From NCBI GenBank assembly GCA_017306865.1, contig JAFKHH010000016.1, positions 124,001 to 188,000 on the forward strand: 64,000 nt of DNA. The letters run 5' to 3'. The notes beneath the pieces are model-generated. The model saw nothing but the letters and a program-made list of their open reading frames with translations. It was not told the DNA's origin and made no database searches. The stretch is from Filimonas sp. Its GTDB lineage: Bacteria; Bacteroidota; Bacteroidia; Chitinophagales; Chitinophagaceae. The position numbers and the translations under genes are program-made. Below are positions 8,186-17,734 of this stretch, piece after piece (position 1 is the stretch's first letter; every line of letters starts with the position of its first letter).

Positions 8186-9928
8186 TCATTTATACGCAAA
8201 TTTCTTCTTCCTTCTCCACTGAAATAAAATGCCGATCAATAATATAACGCCGATTGGTAATACGATGTTGATGATCTGCCACTTAATTTTTTCTTCTTCT
8301 ACTTTTCTTTTATCTAAGAGCCTCAATGTAAATTCTTTATTCCTGGCTACAAAAATATTACTGGCATTCACAAGATAATCAATGCTATTCTGGAAAAACT
8401 CCCTGTTGGCAAACCGGTAATTTTCAAATGGAATCATCCCCATAGGTAATGGCCCGGATGTATTTGTAACTGCGTTGGTAAATATATCACCATCAGATAC
8501 TACTATCTGTTTGCCTTCCGTTGCAGATGACGCAGCAAACGGCAGTCCCAGCGCTTTGGCTACAGAATCCTGTATTTGCGGTGTTAGCCTGTTGGCAAAC
8601 AAGGATTTGAACTGGCCTTCCAGCAATACAGCCACGGGTACATAACTTTTATTGAAAGTCCGGAAATCATCATCCGTTAGTGCAGTTGCATTCAGCGATA
8701 CCATAGCTGGTGAGCTGATTGTGCGGCTGTTGGTATCCGAGGCCAGCAAAACTGTTTTGCGAATACCAGGCGCCGATACAGTATCTATACTGGAAGGAAA
8801 GATCGGAAGAACTCTATCCAGGTTTTTGGAAATAGGATTATTGCTATGTGCAGACAAAAACGGGTAATATGGCCACGGCAGGCGGATCATTTGCGGACTA
8901 CCATCCGGGTTATACCCCCGCACTACCGGTATCTTGGAGCAGTTGAGATCTTGCAGCAGATCACCATTTATACGAACACCATATTTAAATAAAATATCAT
9001 CCAGGTTCAGGTTGCGGTCGAATGCAACAAAGTCCGCCTGGCTGCGCATAAGGCTATCCAGTTCCGCATACAACTTATCTACAGCCCACACCACTTTACC
9101 GCCGTGCATAATGTACTGGTCCAGCTTCAACTTGTCTTCGTCTGTAAACGGCTGTGTTGGTTTTACGATCAGCAATGCATCAATTTCTTTTGGATTGGGG
9201 TAAGACTTTTTCAGATCGAAAATGCCGAAACGATATTGATTACGCAGGCTTTGCATCAGGTCATACACTTTAGGTGCAGGTGCTTCCCCATTACCTACCA
9301 GGTAAGCTATGGTTGGCACTTTAGTACGCGTAAGTTTATCTATTGCATCAGCAAACTTAAACTCCAGCAATGCCTCTGCGGCGTTGCGTGTTGCTTCTTT
9401 GTCTATTTCAGGATTGTCGTTTACTACATTGTATGTTTTAAATACAGTACGGCTGCTACGTAGATCGATAGCTACTGGCTGTTGATCTCCATACGTTACT
9501 AATGCCGATGGTATAATGATCTGGCTGGTAGATTTATTTGCAGACGTTACATCTTCATTTCTTTCAAATACTACCCCCAGACGGGAAAGACTATCATACA
9601 GGTTTGCCTTTGCTGTATCATTCAGCCCCTCACCTGGTATCTCAAACGAGATGCGAACCTTATGACTCCTATCGCGAAAGTCAGCAAGCAGGTCTTTGGT
9701 AGCAAGACTTAGTTTTTTATAGTCTGCCGGCAAGTCTCCTGTCAGGAATACCTGTATATGCACCGGCTCTTCCAATTTGCCTAACAATTGTTTAGTTGGC
9801 TCGCTCAGGCTGAACCTTTTTTCCGCAGTAAGATCAAACCGGTAATGTACTGCACCAGCAATAAATGTTATTGCCAGGAATATAGCCACCACAACGATCC
9901 ACCAGTATTTCTTTTGTAACCAATTCAT
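8186..9928 (-). CDS. gldG: Gliding motility ABC transporter auxiliary protein GldG
   Basis: GldG is the extracytoplasmic partner of the GldA-GldF ABC transporter needed for gliding in many Bacteroidota. The 580-residue protein has an N-terminal membrane anchor (WWIVVVAIFLAITFIAG), a long periplasmic part of the PF09822 type (RFSLSEPTKQLLGKLEEPVHIQVFLTGDLP, which in GldG follows the anchor) and a C-terminal anchor (IVLPIGVILLIGILFQW) with a basic tail. It lies directly downstream of gldF with a 9-base gap on the same strand. The ATPase gldA is not in this window and is usually encoded elsewhere. Whether this strain glides cannot be told. Confidence 0.92.
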   Translation of the reverse strand: MNWLQKKYWWIVVVAIFLAITFIAGAVHYRFDLTAEKRFSLSEPTKQLLGKLEEPVHIQVFLTGDLPADYKKLSLATKDLLADFRDRSHKVRISFEIPGEGLNDTAKANLYDSLSRLGVVFERNEDVTSANKSTSQIIIPSALVTYGDQQPVAIDLRSSRTVFKTYNVVNDNPEIDKEATRNAAEALLEFKFADAIDKLTRTKVPTIAYLVGNGEAPAPKVYDLMQSLRNQYRFGIFDLKKSYPNPKEIDALLIVKPTQPFTDEDKLKLDQYIMHGGKVVWAVDKLYAELDSLMRSQADFVAFDRNLNLDDILFKYGVRINGDLLQDLNCSKIPVVRGYNPDGSPQMIRLPWPYYPFLSAHSNNPISKNLDRVLPIFPSSIDTVSAPGIRKTVLLASDTNSRTISSPAMVSLNATALTDDDFRTFNKSYVPVAVLLEGQFKSLFANRLTPQIQDSVAKALGLPFAASSATEGKQIVVSDGDIFTNAVTNTSGPLPMGMIPFENYRFANREFFQNSIDYLVNASNIFVARNKEFTLRLLDKRKVEEEKIKWQIINIVLPIGVILLIGILFQWRRKKKFAYK

Positions 9929-9937
9929 GTTAGCTGC

Positions 9938-10657
9938 TTACTTTTTTGCAATGTTTCGTTGCGTGATCAATAATGCGACACAAATAACCAGGAAAAAGTA
10001 AATCATATCCCGCGTATCTATTACCCCCCGGCTAATGCTGTTATAATGGAAATTGATGCCCAGCATTTCTATATAGTAATCCATCCCTTTAAACACAGGT
10101 AGTTTGCTGATGGCATCAAACCCGTTAAATAAAAAGTAGCCGGCAAAGGCTGCAATAATAAAAGCGACAACAGTATTGTTGGTAAAGCTGCTGGCGCAAA
10201 TACCAATTGCAGTAAACACTGCACCAAGAATGAGCAACCCAATATAGCTGCCAATTGTACTACCTGTATCAACTCCTCCAATGGTACTTAAATGCTGTAT
10301 GGACCAGGCATAAATAATAGTTGGAATAAGTGCAATCAACACGACTATAAGCGCACCGCTAAATTTACCCCATACGATCTGCCGTGGTGTAAGCGGCATC
10401 GTTTTCAGCAATTCAAATGTGCCAGACTTGTATTCGTCAGAAAAACTGCGCATGGTAATGGTTGGCACCAGCAATAGCAAGATCAATGGGCATAAAGCGA
10501 AGAAACCGTTTAACGAAGCATACCCGAAACTGAGCAAACTGGTATCGGGGAAAACGAACATAAAAAGGCCGTTGAGCAACAGGAAAATAACAATGGCAAT
10601 ATAGCCGGTGAGGCTGTTGAAGAACTGTTGCCACTCTTTTTTGCATATTATCCACAT
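9938..10657 (-). CDS. gldF: Gliding motility ABC transporter permease GldF
   Basis: The 239-residue protein has six hydrophobic segments and is an ABC-2-type permease. The segment YKSGTFELLKTMPLTPRQIVWGK is the conserved cytoplasmic loop of this family and contacts the ATPase. It is the first gene of gldF-gldG and shares a 9-base gap with gldG. A perfect -7 element (TAGCTTTG) ends only four bases before the ATG at 10657, so the transcript may have almost no leader. Family length is about 240 residues, so the gene is complete. Confidence 0.93.
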   Translation of the reverse strand: MWIICKKEWQQFFNSLTGYIAIVIFLLLNGLFMFVFPDTSLLSFGYASLNGFFALCPLILLLLVPTITMRSFSDEYKSGTFELLKTMPLTPRQIVWGKFSGALIVVLIALIPTIIYAWSIQHLSTIGGVDTGSTIGSYIGLLILGAVFTAIGICASSFTNNTVVAFIIAAFAGYFLFNGFDAISKLPVFKGMDYYIEMLGINFHYNSISRGVIDTRDMIYFFLVICVALLITQRNIAKK

Positions 10658-10661
10658 GCTC

Positions 10662-10669
10662 CAAAGCTA
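10662..10669 (-). promoter_or_regulatory. -7 promoter element for gldF, four bases from the start codon
   Basis: The minus strand reads TAGCTTTG, then GAGC, then ATG. This matches the Bacteroidota element TAnnTTTG exactly and would place the transcript start at or next to the start codon. The same spacing occurs before uvrD-like and recR genes in this window. Confidence 0.6.
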
Positions 10670-10737
10670 AGGTTAAGTTTGAGTTGTTGCAATTTGGGTT
10701 GAAAAAATTATGGTCGTTTTAGGGAAATCCACCTATT

Positions 10738-10845
10738 CACCGCAGAGACGGGGAGAGCGGGGAGATACGCAGAGATTAAACGTGAATCGTGAGACGGCAA
10801 TCGTGAATGGGTTTACTCACAACTGACCACTCACCACTCACTTTG
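10738..10845 (+). repeat. Composite intergenic repeat, copy 1
   Basis: Three word blocks in a row: CACCGCAGAGACGGGGAG-type words, then a 31-base CGTGAATCGTGAGACGG-type block (10781-10811), then ACTCACAACTGACC-type words to 10845. The same order recurs at 19771-19869, where the 31-base block is identical. No facing copy was seen at this locus. It lies in the gap of about 300 bases between gldF and the polysaccharide locus, which holds no gene. Confidence 0.85.
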
Positions 10846-10872
10846 CTCTCTTTGTCTGAAATCTATACAAAC

Positions 10873-10906
10873 AAAACGGCCCCGTATTCCGGGGCCATTG
10901 TTTTTG
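10873..10906 (-). terminator. Terminator of the susC-susD-lipoprotein operon
   Basis: GGCCCCG and CGGGGCC (10878-10896) pair over a five-base loop. On the minus strand the hairpin is followed by GTTTTGTTT, 62 bases past the stop of the lipoprotein gene. A T-run on the other side as well makes it possibly bidirectional. Confidence 0.8.
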
Positions 10907-10958
10907 CTTGTCAAACGATCTAAAACCTGATTGCATCAGTATTCAAAGGAAACGGGAA

Positions 10959-12587
10959 TTACTTTTCTTTCATGATGTCCATTGTCAATGTTGACTTTCC
11001 ATAGTTGGTGCTGCTACCAGAGGTTTCTCCTACTACATTTAAATTAGTCACCCTGATCAGGATATTTTTTGATGCTCCGCCTACTGATGTTGGAGGCGCT
11101 ATAGTACCGAAGATCAAATAACTGTCCGTAAGATTAAACGAGTTACTGCCGGTTGACGGAACCGTATTAGCGGTTGGTGCAGTCACACCAACTGTTGCCA
11201 GGTTCAGGTCGGGTAATGCAGGGTATGTATTGTATAACGCAGCGGTAGTTGGCACAACCCTGAAGTTTGTTTTCTTCAGGCTGGTATTTGTCACCGGGTT
11301 TGCCGGGTTCCATTGCGTTGTTCCTCCAGGGTAGCATTTATAACCACTGATGGTAGCAGTGGATGTATTGGCCGGATTGTAAAAGGTAACAGCCCCGGCA
11401 CTGGTGGCAAAAATGTGAAAGTCTATTTTAGCATCCAGCGGGTTTGCGCCCTGTGTTGCAGAAGCGAGATCGCAGTTACTGCCCAATGATAAGGCAGATG
11501 TGCCCGTACCAATAAAGAAGCATGCAGTACCGCCTCCATTCGCATTGCCCTGCGCCGTCATTGTTACATTTTTCCAATAGTAATAACCCAGCTCTTTCAA
11601 TGGAATTTTAGCTGTGCCTGTACGACCGCCATCATCCTTCACTACAATCTTACAAGTATCTACACCTGCGCTGAATGGAAAATCTGTTATACTAAAATTA
11701 TACGTCTTGGATGCAGGCACAGGTACTTTTATACTTGTGAGTGTAAGTAATGTTTCTGTTGTACCGGCCACCTTATACACTTTAATATCTGCAAGATTAG
11801 TATAGCCGGTGATCGCTCCTGTAATGGTGGCGCCACCATCAGGCAGCGCATACCCAAAGGATGCAGCAGAAGGTATTATGCTCGGATTGAACGGTACATT
11901 TACAAATGCGATATTTGTACTGTTCTTTAATCCATAAATATCGATCGCTTCTATCTTCATATTCTTTGCGCCAAAGCGATAGGTATATTTATAGCTAACT
12001 GCAAGATTTTTACTGTTGTTTCCTGGTATGCTATCCACCACAGTAAATGCACCTGTACTATCATCATACACATATACTTTTGTAAGGCCAGGCTCTGAAG
12101 TAATGTTGCCTGTAATGTTTGTAGTACCAGGCATTGCAGGTGTGATCGGTGTTGCAAAGTTGCTGAACTGTGGCGCAACAGGATCGTAATAGGTAACTTT
12201 GATCACCTGGTCAAAGAAAGAGTTGTCCGTGTTTCTTACCAGTATCTTAATCCCTGTTACAGCAGACATATTGCTTGTCTGCAAGCTGGCTGTTACATCA
12301 TCCTTTAGTTGAAACTTATATGCTTTCGTATCTCCCTGCGGCATATCTGTCTGGATCAGGGAATCCTGCGCTCCACTGCGTTGCAGGTAATAAAATACCA
12401 CTTTTACACCTGCACTTGAGTTAAGCGTACCGCCAACAGGCGTGGGGGAAAATTTACCTGTGGCTTTATTATAAACGTATGCATCTGCAGTCATGGATGT
12501 AGTGGATTGCAACTGGTCTTTCTTGCAGGAAAAAATACCTACAGCGCACAGGAGCAATAAAGAAAAATATGACAATATCGTTTTCAT
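10959..12587 (-). CDS. Putative surface glycan-binding lipoprotein of the polysaccharide locus
   Basis: I do not recognise a named family. The 542-residue protein starts MKTILSYFSLLLLCAVGIFSCKK, a lipoprotein signal with Cys at the lipobox, and is otherwise rich in Thr, Ser, Gly and Val. It shows at least three stretches that look like beta-sandwich repeats (around TNITGNITSEPGLTKVYVYD, GATITGAITGYTNLADIKVY and a C-terminal part ending in LTMDIMKEK). The gene is third in susC-susD-this, where Bacteroidota loci normally encode a SusE/SusF-like binding protein held on the outer surface. A role in binding a polyuronate is inference from position and from the nearby lyase. A terminator follows the stop codon. 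Confidence 0.6.
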   Translation of the reverse strand: MKTILSYFSLLLLCAVGIFSCKKDQLQSTTSMTADAYVYNKATGKFSPTPVGGTLNSSAGVKVVFYYLQRSGAQDSLIQTDMPQGDTKAYKFQLKDDVTASLQTSNMSAVTGIKILVRNTDNSFFDQVIKVTYYDPVAPQFSNFATPITPAMPGTTNITGNITSEPGLTKVYVYDDSTGAFTVVDSIPGNNSKNLAVSYKYTYRFGAKNMKIEAIDIYGLKNSTNIAFVNVPFNPSIIPSAASFGYALPDGGATITGAITGYTNLADIKVYKVAGTTETLLTLTSIKVPVPASKTYNFSITDFPFSAGVDTCKIVVKDDGGRTGTAKIPLKELGYYYWKNVTMTAQGNANGGGTACFFIGTGTSALSLGSNCDLASATQGANPLDAKIDFHIFATSAGAVTFYNPANTSTATISGYKCYPGGTTQWNPANPVTNTSLKKTNFRVVPTTAALYNTYPALPDLNLATVGVTAPTANTVPSTGSNSFNLTDSYLIFGTIAPPTSVGGASKNILIRVTNLNVVGETSGSSTNYGKSTLTMDIMKEK

Positions 12588-12620
12588 TTTTGCAGTTTTA
12601 ATTGGCTTTGGAATAGGGGA

Positions 12621-14216
12621 TTAATAGCCACTGTTTTGTTGAATAGCAATCTCGTTGTTCGTATCTATCTCTCGCTGTGGTATTGGCAGCAGCGGGCGCT
12701 TATCCACATTGGTTTGCAGCTCTGCTAGTGTCAACGCAGGCTTATATTTGGAGTAGTGAGAGGAATATTCTGAAGCAAAATAATTCTTCATTACCTCGGC
12801 AAATTTGCCCGTGCGCTGTAAGTCGAACAGGCGCTGATTTTCGAATGCAAATTCATAGCGGCGTTCATCCAGCAGTGCATTTAAAAATTCATCCTGGCTG
12901 GAGATCGCGTTGGGGTCACTCGCCGTAGTGGGGTACAAGTAAAAACCTGTAACGAAGCTTACGCCTGTAGCATAGTTTGCCGCACCTGCTCTTTTTCTTA
13001 TTTGATTAATAATAGTAACGCTACTTCCATTCTCACCATCAAAGCCTGTTGCTTCCGCTTTCATCAGCAATACATCTGCAAAACGGATCACAGGAAAATC
13101 ATTTTCACCATCAAACTTGATCTTAACCGGTGAAGTGAATTTCTTTACATATTGTTTAGAGCTGGTGTATTGATCCACTGTAACCGCTTTTCTGCCGTCT
13201 ACTGCGCCGGACACAAGTGTTTTATACCCGTTGTAAATGCTTGTTGTCGGGAAGTTATACCCGCTACCATCTCCCAATATAACGGCAGAACCGCTGGATA
13301 CTGGTGCGAAATAATTCCCTAATGGAGAACCTAAACCCAGGCCACCAGCTTTGAAACGGATCGCAAAGAGTATTTCTTTGTTCATTTCATTGGTAATAGA
13401 AAACACACTTCCATAAGTAGTTTCTAAACCGTAACCACTATTATTGATCACATCATTCAGCAAAGTCAGTGCATCCGCTTTATTGCCTGTTGTCAGGTAC
13501 AGTTTAGCAAGCAAAGATTTTGCTGCCCATTGCGTAGCGCGACCTAAGTCGTCGGAAACAATTTTAGAGTAAGGCGTTGCCGGCAACCAGTCAGCCGCCG
13601 CTTTGAGATCGGCAGCAATAAATGTATAACAATCATTTACAGAAGCACGGTTCAGCTTTTTCAGTTCTTCAGGCAAATAGATCTTTGCTACGATCTGTAC
13701 ACCGCCCCATAAACGCACAAGATTGAAGTAATGATATGCACGTAAAAACAACGCCTGACCTGCTAGTGACTTACGTTGTGCATCTTCCATTTTAGCGCGT
13801 GGGTTAGCAGTAAGCGTAATAGCGCCGTTGTTATACTCCACACCTAAACTCGCTAACACGTAATTAATGCTGTTGATATTTGTATATGTATTCAACCAAT
13901 AGGTGTAAATAAATGGTTGCGTAGGGTTAGCCGCATACATATTTATTTTGTTCAGCTCCAGGTTGGTTGCGTTTGTGCTGGTAGGCGCGCCTTGCTTTGC
14001 ATTGTCGCTTCTCAGCTCAGTCATCATCCATTCGTTGTCTAATGATTTTTGCAAACCATAGTAGCAGCCTGTGAGTGCTACGTTCGCTTCATTAAAGTTG
14101 TTGTAAAAATTTTCTGCACCTATGTTAGCCTGCGGCTGCACTTCGATGATCTTTTTGCACGACACGCTTGCGGCTACGCAAAGTGTAATGACTAATATTT
14201 GAATAAATGATTTCAT
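12621..14216 (-). CDS. SusD/RagB-family outer-membrane lipoprotein
   Basis: SusD proteins cap a SusC channel on the cell surface and deliver glycans to it. The sequence shows a lipoprotein signal (MKSFIQILVITLCVAASVSCKK), the N-terminal SusD pattern (NFYNNFNEANVALTGCYYGLQKS), the helical middle (RAYHYFNLVRLWGG) and the typical C-terminus (LLDERRYEFAFENQRLFDLQRTG and PIPQREIDTN). Length, about 532 residues, is normal. I prefer the ATG at 14216, which begins the signal peptide; an in-frame ATG at 14240 would add eight residues. The gene lies immediately downstream of susC on the same strand. Confidence 0.95.
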   Translation of the reverse strand: MKSFIQILVITLCVAASVSCKKIIEVQPQANIGAENFYNNFNEANVALTGCYYGLQKSLDNEWMMTELRSDNAKQGAPTSTNATNLELNKINMYAANPTQPFIYTYWLNTYTNINSINYVLASLGVEYNNGAITLTANPRAKMEDAQRKSLAGQALFLRAYHYFNLVRLWGGVQIVAKIYLPEELKKLNRASVNDCYTFIAADLKAAADWLPATPYSKIVSDDLGRATQWAAKSLLAKLYLTTGNKADALTLLNDVINNSGYGLETTYGSVFSITNEMNKEILFAIRFKAGGLGLGSPLGNYFAPVSSGSAVILGDGSGYNFPTTSIYNGYKTLVSGAVDGRKAVTVDQYTSSKQYVKKFTSPVKIKFDGENDFPVIRFADVLLMKAEATGFDGENGSSVTIINQIRKRAGAANYATGVSFVTGFYLYPTTASDPNAISSQDEFLNALLDERRYEFAFENQRLFDLQRTGKFAEVMKNYFASEYSSHYSKYKPALTLAELQTNVDKRPLLPIPQREIDTNNEIAIQQNSGY

Positions 14217-14247
14217 GGAAATATGTTTAGTGATGAACATGCTGGTT

Positions 14248-17200
14248 TTAGAAATTGAGGTCTAAGCCAAATGTAAATGTGCGTGCGATCGGGAATGCAC
14301 CGCGCTGATAACCGTCTATCAGCGGCGATTTATACACATCTGTTGTTGCTCTTGCTTCCGGGTTAATACCGCGATAAGACTTAGGCATGATGTAGCATAA
14401 ATTCTCACCTGATACGTACGCACGCAGGCCATTCAGCTTGAGCTTGCTAAATATTTTTTTAGGAAATGAATAGCCTAATACCATATTGCGCAACGCGGCA
14501 TAAGAAGCATTTTCAATTACATAGTCTGTCAGCATCCAGTCTTCGCCATTGGTGTTATAAGGCGTTTTGCCATCCCCCGGGTTAGCCGCACTTACCCAAC
14601 GGTTATCTGTATTATAGTTTTTGTTGATCCTGCGTGTTTCCTGGTAGTAGCCATCACCATTATACAATTTTCCACCCTGCACACCTTGTATGAGGAAGGT
14701 GAGGTCAAAGCCTTTGTACTTGATCGTATTCGTTATACCCCATGTAAACTTAGGGAACGGGCTGCCTAGTACGGTACGGTCATTAATATCTATTACACCA
14801 TCACCATTCACATCTACAAACTTCAATCCGCCTGGTTGGTAATAGGCTGCTAAGGCAGAGGTCTGTCCTTTTGCTTTGGCAGCATCTATTTCTGCCTGCG
14901 ACTTCCACACACCATCTGTTTTGTACCCAAAGAACTGGATAGATGGTTGTCCTACTATGGCCGTGTATATTTCATTACGCTCGCCATATGTATTGATGTA
15001 AGGAGATCCGCCAAGGCTCAATACTTTATTTTTATTGAAGGCAATATTGAAGCTGGTATTCCATTCCAGTTTTTTGCTGCGCACATTCACCGTAGACAAT
15101 TCCACTTCAAAACCTTTATTGCCTACTTTGCCAGCATTGTTCCAGTACTGGTCAGGACCGCCGATCGCCATAGATGGTTGTGCCAGCAATAGCTTGTCTG
15201 TTGTAGCGGTATAGTATTCTAACCCAATTGTAACACGATTATTGAACAAGCCCATGTCTATACCAAAGTTGTACTCAAACGTACGCTCCCAGGTAATGTC
15301 CGGGTTGCCTTTAATGCTACCCGTAGGCGCCTGGCCGGAGCTTACGCTACCCGTACCAGAACCATAAGAGTATGCACCGCCATACAGCAGTTGCATGTAA
15401 GCAAAGTCATTGATGTTGTTATTACCTGTTGCACCCCAGCTAGCCCTAACTTTCAGGTTGTTCAACCATGTAATATTCTTCATGAAATCTTCATTGCTCA
15501 TCAGCCATCCCACAGAGGCAGACGGGAACCAGCCCCACTTACGGCCTTCAGCAAAGCGACTGCTGCCATCTGTACGCAAACTGGCAGAGGCCAGATATTT
15601 TCCTTTATAGTCGTATGTCAAACGGCCAAATGCAGAAAGCAAGCCGATAGGCGTTGTCCTGTTTGCATAGGTATTAGGATTGTCCGGGCTGCCATGATCT
15701 ATAGTGGTAGCCTGGTTAATGCTTTTAATATCATCCGAAGGCAGATCATACGCAGTTATCTGGTTTTCTTTAAACACTGTTTTTTGCGCAGAGTAACCCA
15801 GCAAGCCTGTGAAATTGTGACCACCTGCTTTCTTGATATAGTTCAATGTATTCTCCCACAATAAATCGATGTATTGCTTATTGTAGTTTACAGCAGAGTT
15901 GGTCGTGTTATCTGTTCTTGCATTACGGCGTGTAAATGTGTTATTCTCCTGTGAATAATAGTTTACACTTCCGAATGTTTTAAAAATTAGATTCTTCGAA
16001 ATAGTTACAGTAATGTCGCCACCACCGATCATGCGATAATATTGCGTACTTCTGTCTTCGCTTGCTGCTATAGACGCAGGTGAGTTATTTGTAGAGCTCC
16101 ACGGCGTTACTTGTCCGCCGGCAGCAGCAAGTGAAGGATCGGTTCTGCTATCCCAATATGAACCATCCGGCATAGTGCCGAAATAATATCCATTATTGAA
16201 GTGGCGTGGTTGCGCCCAATCTCCGGGACGGATACTTGCCCATTGCGGATTCTGGTTTACAAACGCAGCAGTAGCTGCATTATGTTTTACGGGCATGTAT
16301 GAGTAGAAACGGTAATAGTCTGTAAAGTTAGCTGCAGGCCTTGTATTGTAAGAGTAAGATGGATTGAAATTGAAACCAAACTTCACTGTTTTACTTAATG
16401 TACCATCTACTTTAGCTCTGAAGTTTACTTTATCATAACTGTTATACAGCATAATGCCGTTGTCCTTTTGGTAGTTGCCGGAAATATAATATTTCAGGTC
16501 TTTCTTACCACCAGATATCCCTAGCTGCACATTATAGATGTTAGCATCCTGCAAGGCAGCATCCTGCCAGTTAGTAGCTACACCGCCATCTATTGCACTC
16601 TCTATAATGTAAGCTGCTCTCTCTTGTGCAGTGATCAGGTTTTTATTAGCTGCCGGCACAGTAGTATCGCTTTGGCGCATACCCGCTTCTTTATACAGCT
16701 TGTTTACATAGTCTGTAAAAGTCATCAGCGGATTCAGCTTGTAGGCACTCTTTACACCGGTGTATGCTTTCAGGTTATATTTTGGCTTGTCCGCTTTACC
16801 ACTTTTAGTAGTGATGATAATAACGCCATTTGCTGCACGTGAACCATAGATGGCTGCGGATGCGGCATCTTTCAATACTTCTATAGACTCTACGTCAAAT
16901 GTGTTGATGGAAGCAAGACCATCTGGTACCGGTTGCCCATCTACTACATACAGCGGATCGGAACCTGCGCTTAATGAGCTAAGGCCACGTACACGTACGC
17001 GTGATGATACGCCCGTTTCGGATGTTGTGTTCTGTACATTTACACCAGCCAGTTTTCCTTGCAGTGCTTTATCCAGGCTGGAGGTAGGTATTTCATCCAG
17101 GTTATCATTCTTCAGTTTTGCGATAGAGCCGGTCAGATGTGACTTTCTTTGTACACCATACCCAATTACAACCACATCCTCCATTACAGAATCTACAGCC

Positions 17201-17490
17201 TGTAGTTTTACATCGATCATTGCTCTGCCTTGCACTTCTTCAAAATGGCTTTTGAAGCCAACGAAGGAAAAACCGAGTTTTGCTTTTTGCAGACTGGAGA
17301 CTTTAATGGAGAACTTACCATTGGCATCAGTAAACACCGCAGTATTTGTTCCCACAACGTTTACACTCACATCGTTTATTGGTTGACCAGTAGTAGCATT
17401 CGTAACACGTCCTTCAACAGTTTTCTGGGCATAGGCGGTAATACACAAGCAACTGGCAAAAAAGAGGAGGAAGCTCAATTTTCGTTTCAT
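14248..17490 (-). CDS. SusC/RagA-family TonB-dependent outer-membrane transporter
   Basis: The 1080-residue protein imports oligosaccharides across the outer membrane with energy from TonB. It has a signal peptide (MKRKLSFLLFFASCLCITAYAQ), a carboxypeptidase-D-like N-terminal domain (VEGRVTNATTGQPINDVSV), a TonB box-like region (DVVVIGYG), the plug (KALQGKLAGVNVQ, VRVRGLSSLSAGSDPLYVVD) and a long beta barrel ending in an aromatic residue (FGLDLNF). I chose the ATG at 17490 rather than a TTG seven codons upstream, because it starts the signal peptide. It is the first gene of susC-susD-lipoprotein and is divergent from a FadR/GntR regulator, with operator-like palindromes between them. Confidence 0.95.
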   Translation of the reverse strand: MKRKLSFLLFFASCLCITAYAQKTVEGRVTNATTGQPINDVSVNVVGTNTAVFTDANGKFSIKVSSLQKAKLGFSFVGFKSHFEEVQGRAMIDVKLQAVDSVMEDVVVIGYGVQRKSHLTGSIAKLKNDNLDEIPTSSLDKALQGKLAGVNVQNTTSETGVSSRVRVRGLSSLSAGSDPLYVVDGQPVPDGLASINTFDVESIEVLKDAASAAIYGSRAANGVIIITTKSGKADKPKYNLKAYTGVKSAYKLNPLMTFTDYVNKLYKEAGMRQSDTTVPAANKNLITAQERAAYIIESAIDGGVATNWQDAALQDANIYNVQLGISGGKKDLKYYISGNYQKDNGIMLYNSYDKVNFRAKVDGTLSKTVKFGFNFNPSYSYNTRPAANFTDYYRFYSYMPVKHNAATAAFVNQNPQWASIRPGDWAQPRHFNNGYYFGTMPDGSYWDSRTDPSLAAAGGQVTPWSSTNNSPASIAASEDRSTQYYRMIGGGDITVTISKNLIFKTFGSVNYYSQENNTFTRRNARTDNTTNSAVNYNKQYIDLLWENTLNYIKKAGGHNFTGLLGYSAQKTVFKENQITAYDLPSDDIKSINQATTIDHGSPDNPNTYANRTTPIGLLSAFGRLTYDYKGKYLASASLRTDGSSRFAEGRKWGWFPSASVGWLMSNEDFMKNITWLNNLKVRASWGATGNNNINDFAYMQLLYGGAYSYGSGTGSVSSGQAPTGSIKGNPDITWERTFEYNFGIDMGLFNNRVTIGLEYYTATTDKLLLAQPSMAIGGPDQYWNNAGKVGNKGFEVELSTVNVRSKKLEWNTSFNIAFNKNKVLSLGGSPYINTYGERNEIYTAIVGQPSIQFFGYKTDGVWKSQAEIDAAKAKGQTSALAAYYQPGGLKFVDVNGDGVIDINDRTVLGSPFPKFTWGITNTIKYKGFDLTFLIQGVQGGKLYNGDGYYQETRRINKNYNTDNRWVSAANPGDGKTPYNTNGEDWMLTDYVIENASYAALRNMVLGYSFPKKIFSKLKLNGLRAYVSGENLCYIMPKSYRGINPEARATTDVYKSPLIDGYQRGAFPIARTFTFGLDLNF

Positions 17491-17564
17491 GACAAGCAGT
17501 TTTAAATTCAAATGAGGTAAGAAGCAATCTTTTCGTTCGTTGATTAAAAGTAAGGATTTTAAGC

Positions 17565-17694
17565 AAATTGGTTAGCCAATTTACCAAGAACAGGATTTTA
17601 TTTTCCAGAATAAATTATAAAATATTGGTTTCCAATAATATTACCTGAATAAGATTTTATTGAATCTATATACTGACTAACCAGACTACCAATT
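17565..17694. promoter_or_regulatory. Palindromic operator candidates between susC and the FadR/GntR gene
   Basis: Two palindromes share the core TTGG-spacer-CCAA: arms AAATTGG/CCAATTT at 17565-17582 (four-base spacer) and TATTGG/CCAATA at 17623-17637 (three-base spacer). A third zone at 17675-17694 has the tandem half-sites GACTAACCA and GACTACCAA. FadR/GntR-family sites are often short palindromes of the TGGT-N-ACCA kind, so these are good candidates for binding by the divergent regulator. The pairing of regulator and site is inference. Confidence 0.6.
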
Positions 17695-17708
17695 TTACGA
17701 AAACGTTT

Positions 17709-17716
17709 TATATTTG
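17709..17716 (+). promoter_or_regulatory. -7 promoter element for the FadR/GntR regulator
   Basis: TATATTTG matches TAnnTTTG exactly and lies 18 bases before the ATG at 17735. It is next to the third operator candidate (17675-17694), which suggests autoregulation. No clear -33 TTG was seen. Confidence 0.5.
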
Positions 17717-17734
17717 TATTCAATCGTTTTCCTT